Positions 43,368 through 52,165 of a DNA stretch of 64,000 bases are shown piece by piece. The stretch comes from JAEUUM01 sp038326165 (GTDB lineage: Bacteria; Bacteroidota; Bacteroidia; Chitinophagales; Saprospiraceae). Position 1 is the first letter of the stretch. Each line of letters starts with the position of its first letter. The DNA lies in assembly GCA_038326165.1 (NCBI GenBank), contig JBBQJT010000011.1, forward strand, positions 12,842-76,841. Reading direction: 5' to 3'. The notes under the pieces were generated by a model. That model was not told the origin of the DNA and ran no database searches. It saw only the letters and a program-made list of their open reading frames with translations. The position numbers were made by a program, and so were the translations under genes.

Positions 43368-45365
43368 ATGAATGCTTATCCCAATTTACTTTCACCTTTA
43401 AAAATAGGAAATGTAGTTCTTAAGAATCGCGTATTAATGGGTTCTATGCATACAGGCTTAGAGGAAGAAAAAAATGGCTTTGAAAAATTGGCAGCATTTT
43501 ATGCCGAAAGAGCAAAAGGCGAAGTTGGACTCATGGTCACAGGAGGAATTTCACCCAATAGAATTGGAAGTTTGGTGCCATTTGGCGCAAAGATGAGTTC
43601 GCAATCTGATTGCAATAAGCACAAAATCATACCCAGATTAGTGCACGAAAATGGCGGTAAAATATGTCTGCAATTGCTGCACGGTGGGCGGTACAGTTAC
43701 CATCCATTCTGCGTTTCACCATCAGGAATAAAAAGTCCCATTTCGAAGTTTAAGCCTTTTTCGATGCCCGAATGGTACATCAAATCTACCATAAAGGATT
43801 TTATAAAATCATCAATGCTGGCAAAAGAAGCGGGTTATGATGGAGTTGAAATTATGGGCTCTGAAGGGTATTTACTGAATCAATTTATAGCGCCTCGTAC
43901 CAACCACAGAACCGATAAATGGGGAGGTAGTCTAGAGAATAGATTTCGGTTTCCTCTTCAAATTGTCAAAGGAATTCGGCAGGCTACAGGCTCTGATTTT
44001 TTATTGATTTTCCGATTGTCTATGCTCGACTTGGTCGAAGAAGGATCAACATGGGACGAGACTGTACAAATGGCAAAATGGCTTGAAGAGGCTGGTGTTA
44101 GCATCATCAATACCGGCATTGGTTGGCACGAGGCCAGGATGCCAACAATAGCAGCAACAGTTCCAGAGAATGGATTTTCTTGGGTTACCGCTAAGATGCG
44201 ACCTCATTTGACTATTCCCATTATTGCCACCAATAGAATCAATAACCCTCAACAAGCCGAGAATATTTTGGCATCTGGCGAAGCAGATATGGTTTCAATG
44301 GCTCGTCCATTATTGGCAGATCCTTATTTTGTAAGCAAAGCGATGGAATCGCGTCCTGATAAAATTAATACTTGTATTGCCTGTAATCAAGCTTGTTTGG
44401 ATCACATCTTTAGTCATAAAATTGCTTCTTGCTTGGTGAACCCTGCTGCTTGTATGGAATACAGCATCAAGGAACTTGAACCAGTCAACTCAAAAAAAGT
44501 GGCTGTAATTGGGGGTGGAGTTGCTGGTATGTCTTGTGCAATGGAAGCTGCTAAAAGAGGGCACGTTGTTACCTTGTTTGAGCAATCTCCAAAGTTGGGT
44601 GGGCAATTCAAGTTGGCTAGCTATATTCCTGGCAAAGAAGTCTTTAAAGATACAATTAGGTATTTCACGACAATGATGCAGGAATATCGCGTTGTCATTA
44701 AACTCAATACCTCATTCAATATCAATTTAGATTCAAAGGATTTTGATTCTATAGTAGTCGCAACGGGAGTGTTGCCTAATATGCCGGAAATCGAAGGCAT
44801 TGAGCATCCAAATGTTCTATTGTATCCTGCTGCTATATTACGCAGAAATGAATTGGGGAACAAAATAGCCATCATTGGTGCTGGAGGAATTGGCTACGAT
44901 ATTGCCGCATTATTGGTGCATCCCAAGTCCAATTGGTTTGATTTCTGGGGCATTGATTGTGAAATTCAGAACCGAGGTGGTTTGAAAATGCCGATGTCAG
45001 AAGTTTCCAGCAAAGAAGTCTGGCTGCTTCAACGTAAACAAGGAAAGATGGGTAGAACATTAGGAAAAACTACAGGTTGGGTGCTCAAAATACTGTTGAA
45101 ACGACAAAAGGTAAACACTTGGGATGGGGTAGTTTATCGTAAAATAGATGACGAGGGCCTCCATGTTTTTCATGAAAATATAGAAAAGCTCATTCCTGCT
45201 GATCAAATCGTTGTTTGTGCCGGACAGCAATCCAATGATTACTTATTCGAAACAATCAAAGCATCTGGCAAAGAAGTTTATCTAATTGGCGGAGCTTCAT
45301 TTGCAGGAGAATTGGACGCCAAGCGAGCTATTTCAGAAGGAACAGAATTGGGAAGAAGAATCTAG
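43368..45365 (+). CDS. 2,4-dienoyl-CoA reductase-type NADH:flavin oxidoreductase
   Basis: The 665-residue protein has the two-part architecture of FadH. Residues 1-340 form an old-yellow-enzyme TIM barrel with FMN (KNRVLMGSMHTGLEE near 20, LLHGGRYSYHP near 104, EIMGSEGYLLNQFIAPRTN near 163). Four cysteines near 344-364 (CIACNQACLDHIF and SCLVNPAA) bind a 4Fe-4S cluster. The rest is an FAD/NAD(P) half with IGGGVAGMSCAMEAA near 383 and IGAGGIGYDIA near 505. It reduces dienoyl-CoA intermediates of unsaturated fatty acid oxidation; other enone substrates are possible. Confidence 0.9.
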   Translation: MNAYPNLLSPLKIGNVVLKNRVLMGSMHTGLEEEKNGFEKLAAFYAERAKGEVGLMVTGGISPNRIGSLVPFGAKMSSQSDCNKHKIIPRLVHENGGKICLQLLHGGRYSYHPFCVSPSGIKSPISKFKPFSMPEWYIKSTIKDFIKSSMLAKEAGYDGVEIMGSEGYLLNQFIAPRTNHRTDKWGGSLENRFRFPLQIVKGIRQATGSDFLLIFRLSMLDLVEEGSTWDETVQMAKWLEEAGVSIINTGIGWHEARMPTIAATVPENGFSWVTAKMRPHLTIPIIATNRINNPQQAENILASGEADMVSMARPLLADPYFVSKAMESRPDKINTCIACNQACLDHIFSHKIASCLVNPAACMEYSIKELEPVNSKKVAVIGGGVAGMSCAMEAAKRGHVVTLFEQSPKLGGQFKLASYIPGKEVFKDTIRYFTTMMQEYRVVIKLNTSFNINLDSKDFDSIVVATGVLPNMPEIEGIEHPNVLLYPAAILRRNELGNKIAIIGAGGIGYDIAALLVHPKSNWFDFWGIDCEIQNRGGLKMPMSEVSSKEVWLLQRKQGKMGRTLGKTTGWVLKILLKRQKVNTWDGVVYRKIDDEGLHVFHENIEKLIPADQIVVCAGQQSNDYLFETIKASGKEVYLIGGASFAGELDAKRAISEGTELGRRI

Positions 45366-45428
45366 TTTACATGCATTCTAAATAGCAACATATTCGTGGT
45401 TAAATTTTTATGATGTAATTATAAAACT

Positions 45429-45436
45429 TACTTTTG
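45429..45436 (+). promoter_or_regulatory. Candidate -7 box for the cytochrome-like gene
   Basis: TACTTTTG matches TAnnTTTG exactly, 17 bases before the start codon. Confidence 0.45.
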
Positions 45437-45453
45437 TTAATCAAATTCAAACT

Positions 45454-46104
45454 ATGAAATTATTAAATATCCTGTCCTTTTTGCTGGTAGGAAGCTTTAT
45501 TGCTTTTGAATCTTGTCAAAAGGAAAGTCTTCCTGAAGAGCCGATCTGTTTTCAGACAGACATCCTCCCAATTATGGTCAGCAATTGCACCTTCAGTGGT
45601 TGCCACAACGCAGCTGAAAAGAAAGCAGGATACGACATGAGCAATTATGATGGCATTTTGACATCCGTAAATCCGGGAAAATTTGCATCCAGTAAGCTAT
45701 ACAAAAGCATAACTGCTATAGGCAGCGCCCAAATGCCTCAGTCTCCGAGAAAAAGGCTGAATGACTCTCAAATTGAATTGATTGCCCGTTGGATCAAATC
45801 AGGAGCTGAAAATACAATGAACTGTGTCACCAATTGCGATACCACCAACGTGTCATACGTGAATGATGTGCTTCCTATCATCAATTCCAACTGTGTAGGT
45901 TGCCATAGTGGGACCCCACCACTTGGTGATATTGATTACACAACTTATCAAAATATCAGATCAGGTGCTTTGCAAGGTAAGCTTTTGGCGAGTATCCAAC
46001 ATGCTTCATCAGCAAGTGCAATGCCTAAAAGTTCTCCTAAACTTCCTGATTGCCAAATCAATACCATTGAGAGATGGATTAAGAATGGCGCTCCAAACAA
46101 TTAA
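45454..46104 (+). CDS. Cytochrome c-like lipoprotein with two heme-binding domains
   Basis: The 216-residue protein has a probable lipoprotein signal (LVGSFIAFESCQK, acylated cysteine near 21) and two homologous domains of about 90 residues. Each begins with an ILPI segment, carries a heme motif (NCTFSGCHN near 48, a CX4CH form, and NCVGCHSG near 148, CX2CH), and has a Met ligand candidate (AQMPQSP near 92, SAMPKSS near 191) before an RWIK(S/N)GA ending. It therefore arose by duplication. It is likely a periplasmic or outer-membrane electron carrier of unknown partner. The next gene, a DUF5777 barrel, starts 10 bases on, a pairing I know from Bacteroidota. Confidence 0.88.
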   Translation: MKLLNILSFLLVGSFIAFESCQKESLPEEPICFQTDILPIMVSNCTFSGCHNAAEKKAGYDMSNYDGILTSVNPGKFASSKLYKSITAIGSAQMPQSPRKRLNDSQIELIARWIKSGAENTMNCVTNCDTTNVSYVNDVLPIINSNCVGCHSGTPPLGDIDYTTYQNIRSGALQGKLLASIQHASSASAMPKSSPKLPDCQINTIERWIKNGAPNN

Positions 46105-46114
46105 CAATCAACAG

Positions 46115-46993
46115 ATGAAAAAACTATTATTTACAAGCACCTTGGTGTGGTTAGTGGCTTTTTGTGCAATTGCCCAAGAGGGTGGTATGCTAGATGGACT
46201 CGAAGATGCACCTGAAACTGAGAAGGTGATTTCCGCTTTTAAATCGCCAAGAGTGATCAACCAGCACAGTATGGAAATGCTTCACAAAGGAGCATTGGAT
46301 TTTAGAATACTGCATCGTTTTGGCCGAATAGACCGAGGATTGTACGATCTTTTTGGCTTGGATCAAGCTTCAATGAGGATGAGCTTTGATTACGGTATTA
46401 GCCAAGATTTTACTGTGGGAGTGGGAAGAAGCACCAGAAATAAGGAAGTTGATGGATTCGTGAAATACAGATTTTTATCTCAAACCAAAGGAACTAAAAG
46501 TTTTCCTTTTTCATTGGTTTGGGTGAGTGGTATAACAGTCAATGGCGTCAAAGATCCATTTGGTCCCGATATTGATGCAACCATATCCAGAAGAACGGCT
46601 TATTATCATCAGGCCATATTTGGCCGAAAGTTCAATGACAATTTCAGCCTACAATTAACGCCAACAATAGTGCACAGAAATCTTACTACAAGTAGTGTGA
46701 ACGCCAATACTTTGTATGGTTTGGGATTTGGAGCCAGATATAAAGTATCAAAGAGAGTTGCCTTGGTAATTGATTATGTGCATGCTTTCAACAGATTTCC
46801 TGCTACAATCACCAACAATCCACTTTCAATTGGTGTAGACATTGAAACGGGAGGACACGTATTCCAATTGCATATTTCGAATGCATTGGGAATGAATGAA
46901 AGAAGTTTTATAGCAGATTCCAATGCGAGTTGGCTCGACGGTGGAATTCAATTAGGATTCAATCTGAGTAGGGTTTTTCAAATAAGAGAATAA
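46115..46993 (+). CDS. DUF5777-type outer-membrane beta-barrel protein
   Basis: From the ATG at 46115 the protein has 292 residues with a signal peptide (MKKLLFTSTLVWLVAFCAIAQ). The longer frame from 45908 runs inside the cytochrome gene and is rejected. The mature part shows alternating strands of an outer-membrane barrel, the family block KGALDFRILHRFGRIDRG near 55-72, and ends in an aromatic residue close to the end (RVFQIRE). Its partner upstream is a two-heme lipoprotein, so the pair may act together in electron transfer or sensing at the outer membrane; the function is not known. Confidence 0.88.
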   Translation: MKKLLFTSTLVWLVAFCAIAQEGGMLDGLEDAPETEKVISAFKSPRVINQHSMEMLHKGALDFRILHRFGRIDRGLYDLFGLDQASMRMSFDYGISQDFTVGVGRSTRNKEVDGFVKYRFLSQTKGTKSFPFSLVWVSGITVNGVKDPFGPDIDATISRRTAYYHQAIFGRKFNDNFSLQLTPTIVHRNLTTSSVNANTLYGLGFGARYKVSKRVALVIDYVHAFNRFPATITNNPLSIGVDIETGGHVFQLHISNALGMNERSFIADSNASWLDGGIQLGFNLSRVFQIRE

Positions 46994-47000
46994 GCCAAAA

Positions 47001-47034
47001 AGAAAAGCCAGTCGATAATTCAACTGGCTTTTCT
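47001..47034. terminator. Bidirectional terminator between convergent genes
   Basis: AGAAAAGCCAGT (47001-47012) pairs perfectly with ACTGGCTTTTCT (47023-47034), a 12-base stem with a 10-base loop and flanking A and T runs, between the DUF5777 and DUF4397 genes. Confidence 0.88.
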
Positions 47035-47055
47035 TATTTATAAAAGCTTAATCGA

Positions 47056-47742
47056 TTAGTTATTAGCAATAACTGTAGCTCCTGGAGTGTTAACTGAACC
47101 ACTTGGTATAGCCAAACCACGTGCAAAAACTGTATAGATTTTCTTATTAGCCAATACAAGACCAGGTACGGAGAATACATTTGTATTGGTATTGGCTAGG
47201 TTCACAGCAATATTATAAGTGCCAGCGTCAACAGGAATAAAATTAGTTCCTTCCTTGAAGGTAACATTTGAAATAGCTACTGTACCGTTGATTAAAATGT
47301 CAACAGCTGGAGCGTCAGGGATCAAATGAAATACACGTAGATGTGATTTTCCTTCGGCTGGAGTTGTTAGATCATCTTCCACTGCCAAAACTGTTATTTT
47401 AGATAAAACATCTATTGCGAAAACTGTGTAGTTTTTGCTGGTATCTACCACAAAATCAACGTTGATAACGTTGGTTGAAGTTCCAGCAGCATTTACCTTG
47501 ATGTTTCTCGTCCCTGTTTTTACTGCAAGGTATCCAGTGTTGTTAGGAAAGGAAAGAGCAGCAGAGTTAACCTTAGAGTTGTCAACCAACAAATCCACAC
47601 TAGGAGCGTCCGGTGAAGCGTGAACAACCATTACTCTACCAGTTGGGTCAGGAGTAGGCTCATCATCTTTGTCGCAAGAAGAAAAGGTGAATACAGAAAC
47701 AGCTAAAATAGCCAAAATTGAAAAAACATTTTTAAAGATCAT
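47056..47742 (-). CDS. DUF4397-domain lipoprotein
   Basis: The 228-residue protein has a lipoprotein signal peptide ending in TFSSC (cysteine near 23), then an acidic linker (DKDDEPTPDP), which suits surface-exposed lipoproteins of this phylum. Two repeats of the DUF4397 type follow, each opening with a similar block: VVHASPDAPSVDLLVDN near 38 and VFHLIPDAPAVDILINGT near 137. The fold is likely beta-sandwich; function is unknown. It is convergent with the DUF5777 gene and shares a bidirectional terminator. No clear promoter was found in the 285 bases upstream. Confidence 0.9.
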   Translation of the reverse strand: MIFKNVFSILAILAVSVFTFSSCDKDDEPTPDPTGRVMVVHASPDAPSVDLLVDNSKVNSAALSFPNNTGYLAVKTGTRNIKVNAAGTSTNVINVDFVVDTSKNYTVFAIDVLSKITVLAVEDDLTTPAEGKSHLRVFHLIPDAPAVDILINGTVAISNVTFKEGTNFIPVDAGTYNIAVNLANTNTNVFSVPGLVLANKKIYTVFARGLAIPSGSVNTPGATVIANN

Positions 47743-48027
47743 CGTATAAATTTTTAGTTAAGGAACTAACACCAACATATTAAAATTAGTTGTGAATTGA
47801 GAGTCAGTTGTATGTTTGAAGGGAGTGAACTGTGGATTTAGACCCAAAGTGCTTGTTATGGCATTACTTGAAAAAGGAACAAAGCCACTCAATCGTACCA
47901 TTAATTTGCATTCTTGCCAGCTTTTAGAGTTTTGTGAATTTTGTTTTAGTTTGACATAAAATGACAAAATTAGGATTTCAGACTAAGCATAAAAATTGAA
48001 ATTGGTGATCTCCATAATATGAGTTCT

Positions 48028-48657
48028 TTACCTTAAGAAACCTTTGGCACGCAATTCTTTTTGTCTGGTGTCCATATTATCTGGTATGTTAAAATGTATC
48101 AACCAATTGACATCCAACCCATTTTTGATTGCTATATGCATCATGCTGTCATTTGATCCTATCAAATTTCCAATGTTTTCTAAGTCATCCTTAAAATCAA
48201 GAAGCAAATCTTCGTGGAGCTTTTGCATCAGAACTAAGACTTTATATATTCTGGCTATGATATAAATACACAATGAATAGGATTTTTTGGGCGATGCAGC
48301 CTGAATGCGTCCACTATTTACTGTAAGGATTTGATTCAAGATCTTGAGATTCAAACTGATTTCACCAAATTTATCCTTGGTTACAAAAAGATGTTCTGTA
48401 ATCATGCCGCTCATATTTCGGAGTTCCTGCAACAAAGAATCAACAGAAAAATTGTGCGTAAGACCAAGATTTATTCTTTGAATCAGTTGTTTTTCGAGTT
48501 CATTTCTTTTCTCTTCAATGCTCTCATTGTCTATCAACTCAAATTGAAGTCGCTTTGCAAGTTTTAGATCACGTCTCAATAATCTTAATATAAGTTTGTC
48601 TTTTTCTGCATCCGGAAGATCGTGAAGTGCTTTTTTGAAATTGAGCTCGAAAGTCAT
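48028..48657 (-). CDS. Conserved hypothetical cytoplasmic protein
   Basis: The product, 209 residues from the ATG at 48657, is mainly alpha-helical and charged, with a Lys/Arg-rich N-terminal region (LRRDLKLAKRLQFELID near 25) and a long Leu-rich helical body. The start at 48657 is preferred over 48714, because the block MTFELNFKKALHDLP looks like the usual start of this type of protein. There is no signal peptide or membrane helix. I recall similar uncharacterised proteins in Bacteroidota but know no function. Confidence 0.7.
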   Translation of the reverse strand: MTFELNFKKALHDLPDAEKDKLILRLLRRDLKLAKRLQFELIDNESIEEKRNELEKQLIQRINLGLTHNFSVDSLLQELRNMSGMITEHLFVTKDKFGEISLNLKILNQILTVNSGRIQAASPKKSYSLCIYIIARIYKVLVLMQKLHEDLLLDFKDDLENIGNLIGSNDSMMHIAIKNGLDVNWLIHFNIPDNMDTRQKELRAKGFLR

Positions 48658-48807
48658 TGGCCAAGAGATTTTAAGTTCAAATATAAGCCTATCAGATTTA
48701 GATATACGTGTCAATTGAGATTCATCCTGCTTGACCCATCAAAATCAACCTATAAGCATTTGAATATTGAATTGTAAATAAATTAAACTGAACACGATAA
48801 AATGCAA

Positions 48808-48831
48808 AAGCCCCAAATTGCTTTGGGGCTT
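48808..48831 (-). terminator. Terminator after the tRNA-Asp gene
   Basis: AAGCCCCAAA (48808-48817) pairs perfectly with TTTGGGGCTT (48822-48831). On the minus strand it lies 4 bases after the tRNA and is followed by TTTTGCATTTTA. Confidence 0.85.
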
Positions 48832-48835
48832 CTTG

Positions 48836-48909
48836 CGGACCGGACGGGACTCGAACCCGCGACCTCCGCCGTGACAGGGCGGCATTCTAACCAACTGAAC
48901 TACCGGTCC
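48836..48909 (-). tRNA. tRNA-Asp (anticodon GTC)
   Basis: The minus strand folds into a standard cloverleaf of 74 bases. The acceptor stem GGACCGG pairs with CCGGTCC, the discriminator is G, the D-arm holds AGTTGGTTA, the anticodon loop is CTGTCAC with anticodon GTC, and the T-arm is GCGGG-TTCGAGT-CCCGT. CCA is not encoded. A perfect terminator hairpin follows at once. Confidence 0.97.
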
Positions 48910-49037
48910 CTTTCTCAAAATATTAACTAAATATCGAAAGAGGCTGCAAATGTACGTGTAAGCTTGTTTTCAAGCAAGCCTTATGAAAAAAAAATATCAA
49001 ATATTTTATTCTGATACATCTTCATACTCCTATTTGT

Positions 49038-49045
49038 TATCTTTG
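49038..49045 (+). promoter_or_regulatory. Candidate -7 box for accA
   Basis: TATCTTTG matches TAnnTTTG exactly and lies 79 bases before the accA start chosen here. The longer accA frame would start only 19 bases after it. Confidence 0.45.
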
Positions 49046-49124
49046 TAATATTGAACGATCTGAGATGCAATCAGCCTTGGCTGGAGTAATAATCTTATGG
49101 TCAATATCAACTAAACCCGATACT

Positions 49125-50123
49125 ATGGTTTTTTTGGACTTTGAGAAGCCGCTTGAAACTTTATACGAACAACTTGAGAAAATTAAGCAAGTTGGTGAAC
49201 AAGGTGATTTGGATATGTCATCTATGATTTTGGAATTAGAAACTCGGATCACAAATACGCGAAAAGAAATATATGCCAGGCTTTCTGGCTGGCAGAGGGT
49301 GCAATTGTCTCGTCATCCTGAAAGACCTTATACGCTGTATTACATTTCACAAATATGCAAGAACTTCATAGAATTGCATGGTGACCGACATTTTGGCGAC
49401 GATAAAGCCATAGTTGGTGGCTTAGGCACAATTGATGGGCTAACCGTAATGATTATCGGACACCAGAAAGGAACAAATACCAAAATGCGGCAATACCGCA
49501 ACTTTGGGATGGCAAACCCAGAAGGTTACCGCAAGGCATTGCGCTTGATGAAATTGGCAGAGAAATTCAATATACCGGTCGTTTCTTTGATTGATACTCC
49601 TGGTGCATTTCCGGGTTTGGAAGCTGAAGAAAGAGGACAAGCTGAGGCCATCGCTCGTAATATGTATGAAATGATGCTGCTCAAAGTGCCAATCCTTTGC
49701 TACATTATTGGCGAAGGTGCCTCGGGAGGAGCCATTGGAATAGGTATTGGTGACAAAGTTTTTATGCTTGAAAATACTTGGTATAGCGTCATTTCACCTG
49801 AATCATGCTCAAGTATCCTTTGGCACAGCTGGGAACATAAAGCCGAAGCCGCAGAAGCCTTAAAGTTAACTGCTGAACACATGTTTTCCTTTGGCCTGAT
49901 CGATGGTATTATTAAAGAACCCATTGGAGGCGCCCATACATTACCAGAGGAAATGGCTAAAACACTCAAAAAATCTATAAGAAAGGAACTTTCAGAGCTT
50001 CAGTTGCTAGATACCGACGAACGCATTCAGATCAGAACAAATAAATTCAGCCAAATGGGTAGATTTGAATCTGTACCACTTGAAAAACTCGAAAAACAAA
50101 CCGCCTCAAAAATCGCTAAGTAA
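49125..50123 (+). CDS. accA: Acetyl-CoA carboxylase carboxyltransferase subunit alpha
   Basis: AccA, with AccD, transfers the carboxyl group from biotin to acetyl-CoA in the first step of fatty acid synthesis. The protein of 332 residues from the ATG at 49125 begins MVFLDFEKPLETL, the typical AccA start; the 49065 frame adds an atypical leader. Conserved blocks are ELHGDRHFGDDKAIVGGLG near 85, GHQKGTNTK near 115, IDTPGAFPG near 162, GEGASGGAIGIGIGDKV near 198 and SPESCSSILW near 226. It overlaps no gene, and a DUF6913-like gene follows 10 bases later. Confidence 0.97.
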   Translation: MVFLDFEKPLETLYEQLEKIKQVGEQGDLDMSSMILELETRITNTRKEIYARLSGWQRVQLSRHPERPYTLYYISQICKNFIELHGDRHFGDDKAIVGGLGTIDGLTVMIIGHQKGTNTKMRQYRNFGMANPEGYRKALRLMKLAEKFNIPVVSLIDTPGAFPGLEAEERGQAEAIARNMYEMMLLKVPILCYIIGEGASGGAIGIGIGDKVFMLENTWYSVISPESCSSILWHSWEHKAEAAEALKLTAEHMFSFGLIDGIIKEPIGGAHTLPEEMAKTLKKSIRKELSELQLLDTDERIQIRTNKFSQMGRFESVPLEKLEKQTASKIAK

Positions 50124-50133
50124 ATTAAAGCCT

Positions 50134-50679
50134 ATGCATTTTTACAAAAAGTTTACGTCCTATATCCTATACAAAAAGTTAGCAAAAGAGTCAGAAAATA
50201 AAAGGAAGTCACAAAAGCCAGCCTTTCAGGACCTCAGAACAATTGGTATTTTGATCAATTTAGATGTAGATCAAGATCAAAGAGGTATCAATAACTGGAT
50301 TAAGGAACTGAAGGAAATGGGAAAACAAGTTCAGGTGTTGTGCTATGCTTCTAATGGCAAAATATTTTCAAATGGCAACATTCAATTGAAGCCAAAAGAC
50401 TTGGACTGGTTGGGAAGACCCAAGAAAAATTTGATTTCCGACGCATGGATCAATCGCAAATGGGATGCAATTTTTAAAATTTATCCCGGTGATTGCCCTG
50501 CTTTGGATTATATAATTGCTAGTTGTGACGCAAAAATTAAAACTGGTTTTATTACCCAACGACATTATTTACTAGATATAATCGTTGATAATGGATCCAA
50601 AAGTCTGACCGATAATCTATCGCAACTGATGCATCTGTTATACACAGTTAAAAGTAAATCGTATGAACCTGTCCTGTAA
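50134..50679 (+). CDS. DUF6913-like conserved protein between accA and dapA
   Basis: The 181-residue cytoplasmic protein starts at the ATG at 50134; the longer frame from 50065 would overlap accA and is rejected. It has a basic N-terminal helix (KKLAKESENKRKSQK) and an alpha/beta body with IGILINLDVDQDQ near 40, DLDWLGRPKK near 89 and IASCDAKIKTG near 128. It resembles the uncharacterised DUF6913 family; I am not sure of the number. Its end overlaps dapA by 17 bases, so it is coupled to lysine and cell-wall precursor synthesis. Confidence 0.75.
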   Translation: MHFYKKFTSYILYKKLAKESENKRKSQKPAFQDLRTIGILINLDVDQDQRGINNWIKELKEMGKQVQVLCYASNGKIFSNGNIQLKPKDLDWLGRPKKNLISDAWINRKWDAIFKIYPGDCPALDYIIASCDAKIKTGFITQRHYLLDIIVDNGSKSLTDNLSQLMHLLYTVKSKSYEPVL

Positions 50680-51568
50680 AGGAGTTGGAGTAGCAATCGT
50701 AACTCCGTTTGACGTAAAATACAAAATTGACTACCCAGCTTTAAGCCGGATTATTGAGCATCTTATAAATGGTGATGTTGATTATTTAGTTTCACTTGGA
50801 ACTACAGGTGAAGCAATTACTTTGACCGAACAGGAATGTCGAGATGTTTTAGATTTTACCATGAAACAAGTGAATGGTCGGGTACCAATTGTGGCAGGTC
50901 AGTTTGGAAGCAACGACACAGAAGCAATTGTCCGGAAAATCAAAAACTACAATTTTGATGGTTTGGCAGGAATTTTATCCAGTAGTCCATCCTACAACAA
51001 ACCCAGCCAGGAGGGAATATTCCAACATTATCAAAGAATCAATGAGGTCACTCCTGTACCTGTTATTCTCTACAATGTGCCTGGAAGGACAAGTTCCAAT
51101 GTTGAAGCTGATACTGTGTTAAGAATTGCCAGAAATTGTCCCAATATTATTGCAGTTAAAGATGCTTCCGCCAACATGATTCAAGCAATGCAAGAGCTGC
51201 AGGATAAACCCGATTCTTTTTCTCTTTTATCTGGAGACGATCCTACTTCCTTGCCTTTATTGCTTTTGGGAGGCAGCGGCGTTATAAGCGTCATTGGCAA
51301 TCTTTACCCTGATATTTTTACTAAAATGGTCCACCTAGCTATTGATGGCAAAAGAGATGAAGCCCGGCACTATAATGAAATTGTAATTGATGTTCATCAA
51401 TGGCTTTACAAGGATGGTAGCCCATCCGGTATCAAAGCTGCAATGCACATTGCTGGATTTTGTGAAAATGTTGTTCGTTTGCCATTGGTGCCGATACACG
51501 AATCAACATACGCTGGCTTAAAAAACGAAATGCAACGAGTCAATCAATTACTACTGGAGTTGGCGTAA
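50663..51568 (+). CDS. dapA: 4-hydroxy-tetrahydrodipicolinate synthase
   Basis: DapA condenses pyruvate with aspartate semialdehyde on the way to lysine and diaminopimelate. The 301-residue TIM-barrel protein has GTTGEAITL near 47, the tyrosine in ILYNVPGRTSSNV near 137 and the Schiff-base lysine in IIAVKDASANM near 167. Length is normal. It starts inside the end of the DUF6913-like gene and stands convergent to a small secreted-protein gene. Confidence 0.96.
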   Translation: MNLSCKGVGVAIVTPFDVKYKIDYPALSRIIEHLINGDVDYLVSLGTTGEAITLTEQECRDVLDFTMKQVNGRVPIVAGQFGSNDTEAIVRKIKNYNFDGLAGILSSSPSYNKPSQEGIFQHYQRINEVTPVPVILYNVPGRTSSNVEADTVLRIARNCPNIIAVKDASANMIQAMQELQDKPDSFSLLSGDDPTSLPLLLLGGSGVISVIGNLYPDIFTKMVHLAIDGKRDEARHYNEIVIDVHQWLYKDGSPSGIKAAMHIAGFCENVVRLPLVPIHESTYAGLKNEMQRVNQLLLELA

Positions 51569-51574
51569 GCTTGA

Positions 51575-52129
51575 TCAATTGATTTTTTTAGGCGTAACAA
51601 GTATAGTATCTTGTTTATCCTTCGAAACTTTGAATTCCTTTAGAACAGGGCCTTGCAGTCGCTTATCGTCATACGCCTTTTTTCGTGCTACCTGAAATTC
51701 TTTGATTCGAGCTTCTTCTTCCAAAGGCTTTCCGTTCAATGTGCGGTGGTAACTGATCAAAACAAAGGCAACTATGTCATCAGGATGATAAACACTTCTT
51801 CTGCGCATATTTTCAACCAATCGGCTTCCTTCATACAAGCTCCAATTGATGATCATCCATTTGCCAAGTGAGCGAGTAGCTCTGGTTAAAATAATTTCTT
51901 CCGAACTGGTCTTGAATTTCTCCATGGAAGCCGCATCAATCAAAACATTGAACCTTCTTATTGCATCTTCAACATTCTTAGGAATATAAATTCCGTTGAT
52001 CGAATCCAATTTGATCCTGCGATTGTATTCGGCGAGCATCTCTTCCGGGGTGCCAGGAGGACTTTTTTGAGCATCAACAACTTGCAACCAGCTAAAAGCG
52101 AGGCAAATGAGTAAAATCAATCTTTTCAT
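51575..52129 (-). CDS. Small secreted protein, DUF6794-like
   Basis: The 184-residue protein has a signal peptide (MKRLILLICLAFSWLQVVDAQ). The mature part is charged and helical, with the segment GIYIPKNVEDAIRRFNVLID near 46 that resembles the DUF6794 family as I remember it; that link is tentative. The middle holds LGKWMIINWSLYEGSRLV near 92 and HPDDIVAFVLISYHRTL near 116. Function is unknown. It follows the S8 protease gene on the same strand after 36 bases and may share its transcript. Confidence 0.75.
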   Translation of the reverse strand: MKRLILLICLAFSWLQVVDAQKSPPGTPEEMLAEYNRRIKLDSINGIYIPKNVEDAIRRFNVLIDAASMEKFKTSSEEIILTRATRSLGKWMIINWSLYEGSRLVENMRRRSVYHPDDIVAFVLISYHRTLNGKPLEEEARIKEFQVARKKAYDDKRLQGPVLKEFKVSKDKQDTILVTPKKIN

Positions 52130-52165
52130 GTCAGCAATTAACAGACTAATGGCTAGTTTTATTGT

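Noticed and set aside
45908..46114. Long N-terminal extension of the DUF5777 frame
   Set aside because: It overlaps the C-terminal half of the cytochrome gene in another frame, and the signal peptide starts at 46115.
47758..47967. 69-codon minus-strand frame upstream of the DUF4397 gene
   Set aside because: Composition is not convincingly coding, there is no recognisable domain, and it sits in the expected leader region of the lipoprotein gene.
48808..48831. Hairpin as a possible attachment site next to tRNA-Asp
   Set aside because: It is a plain terminator; there is no integrase and no repeat of the tRNA 3' end in the window.
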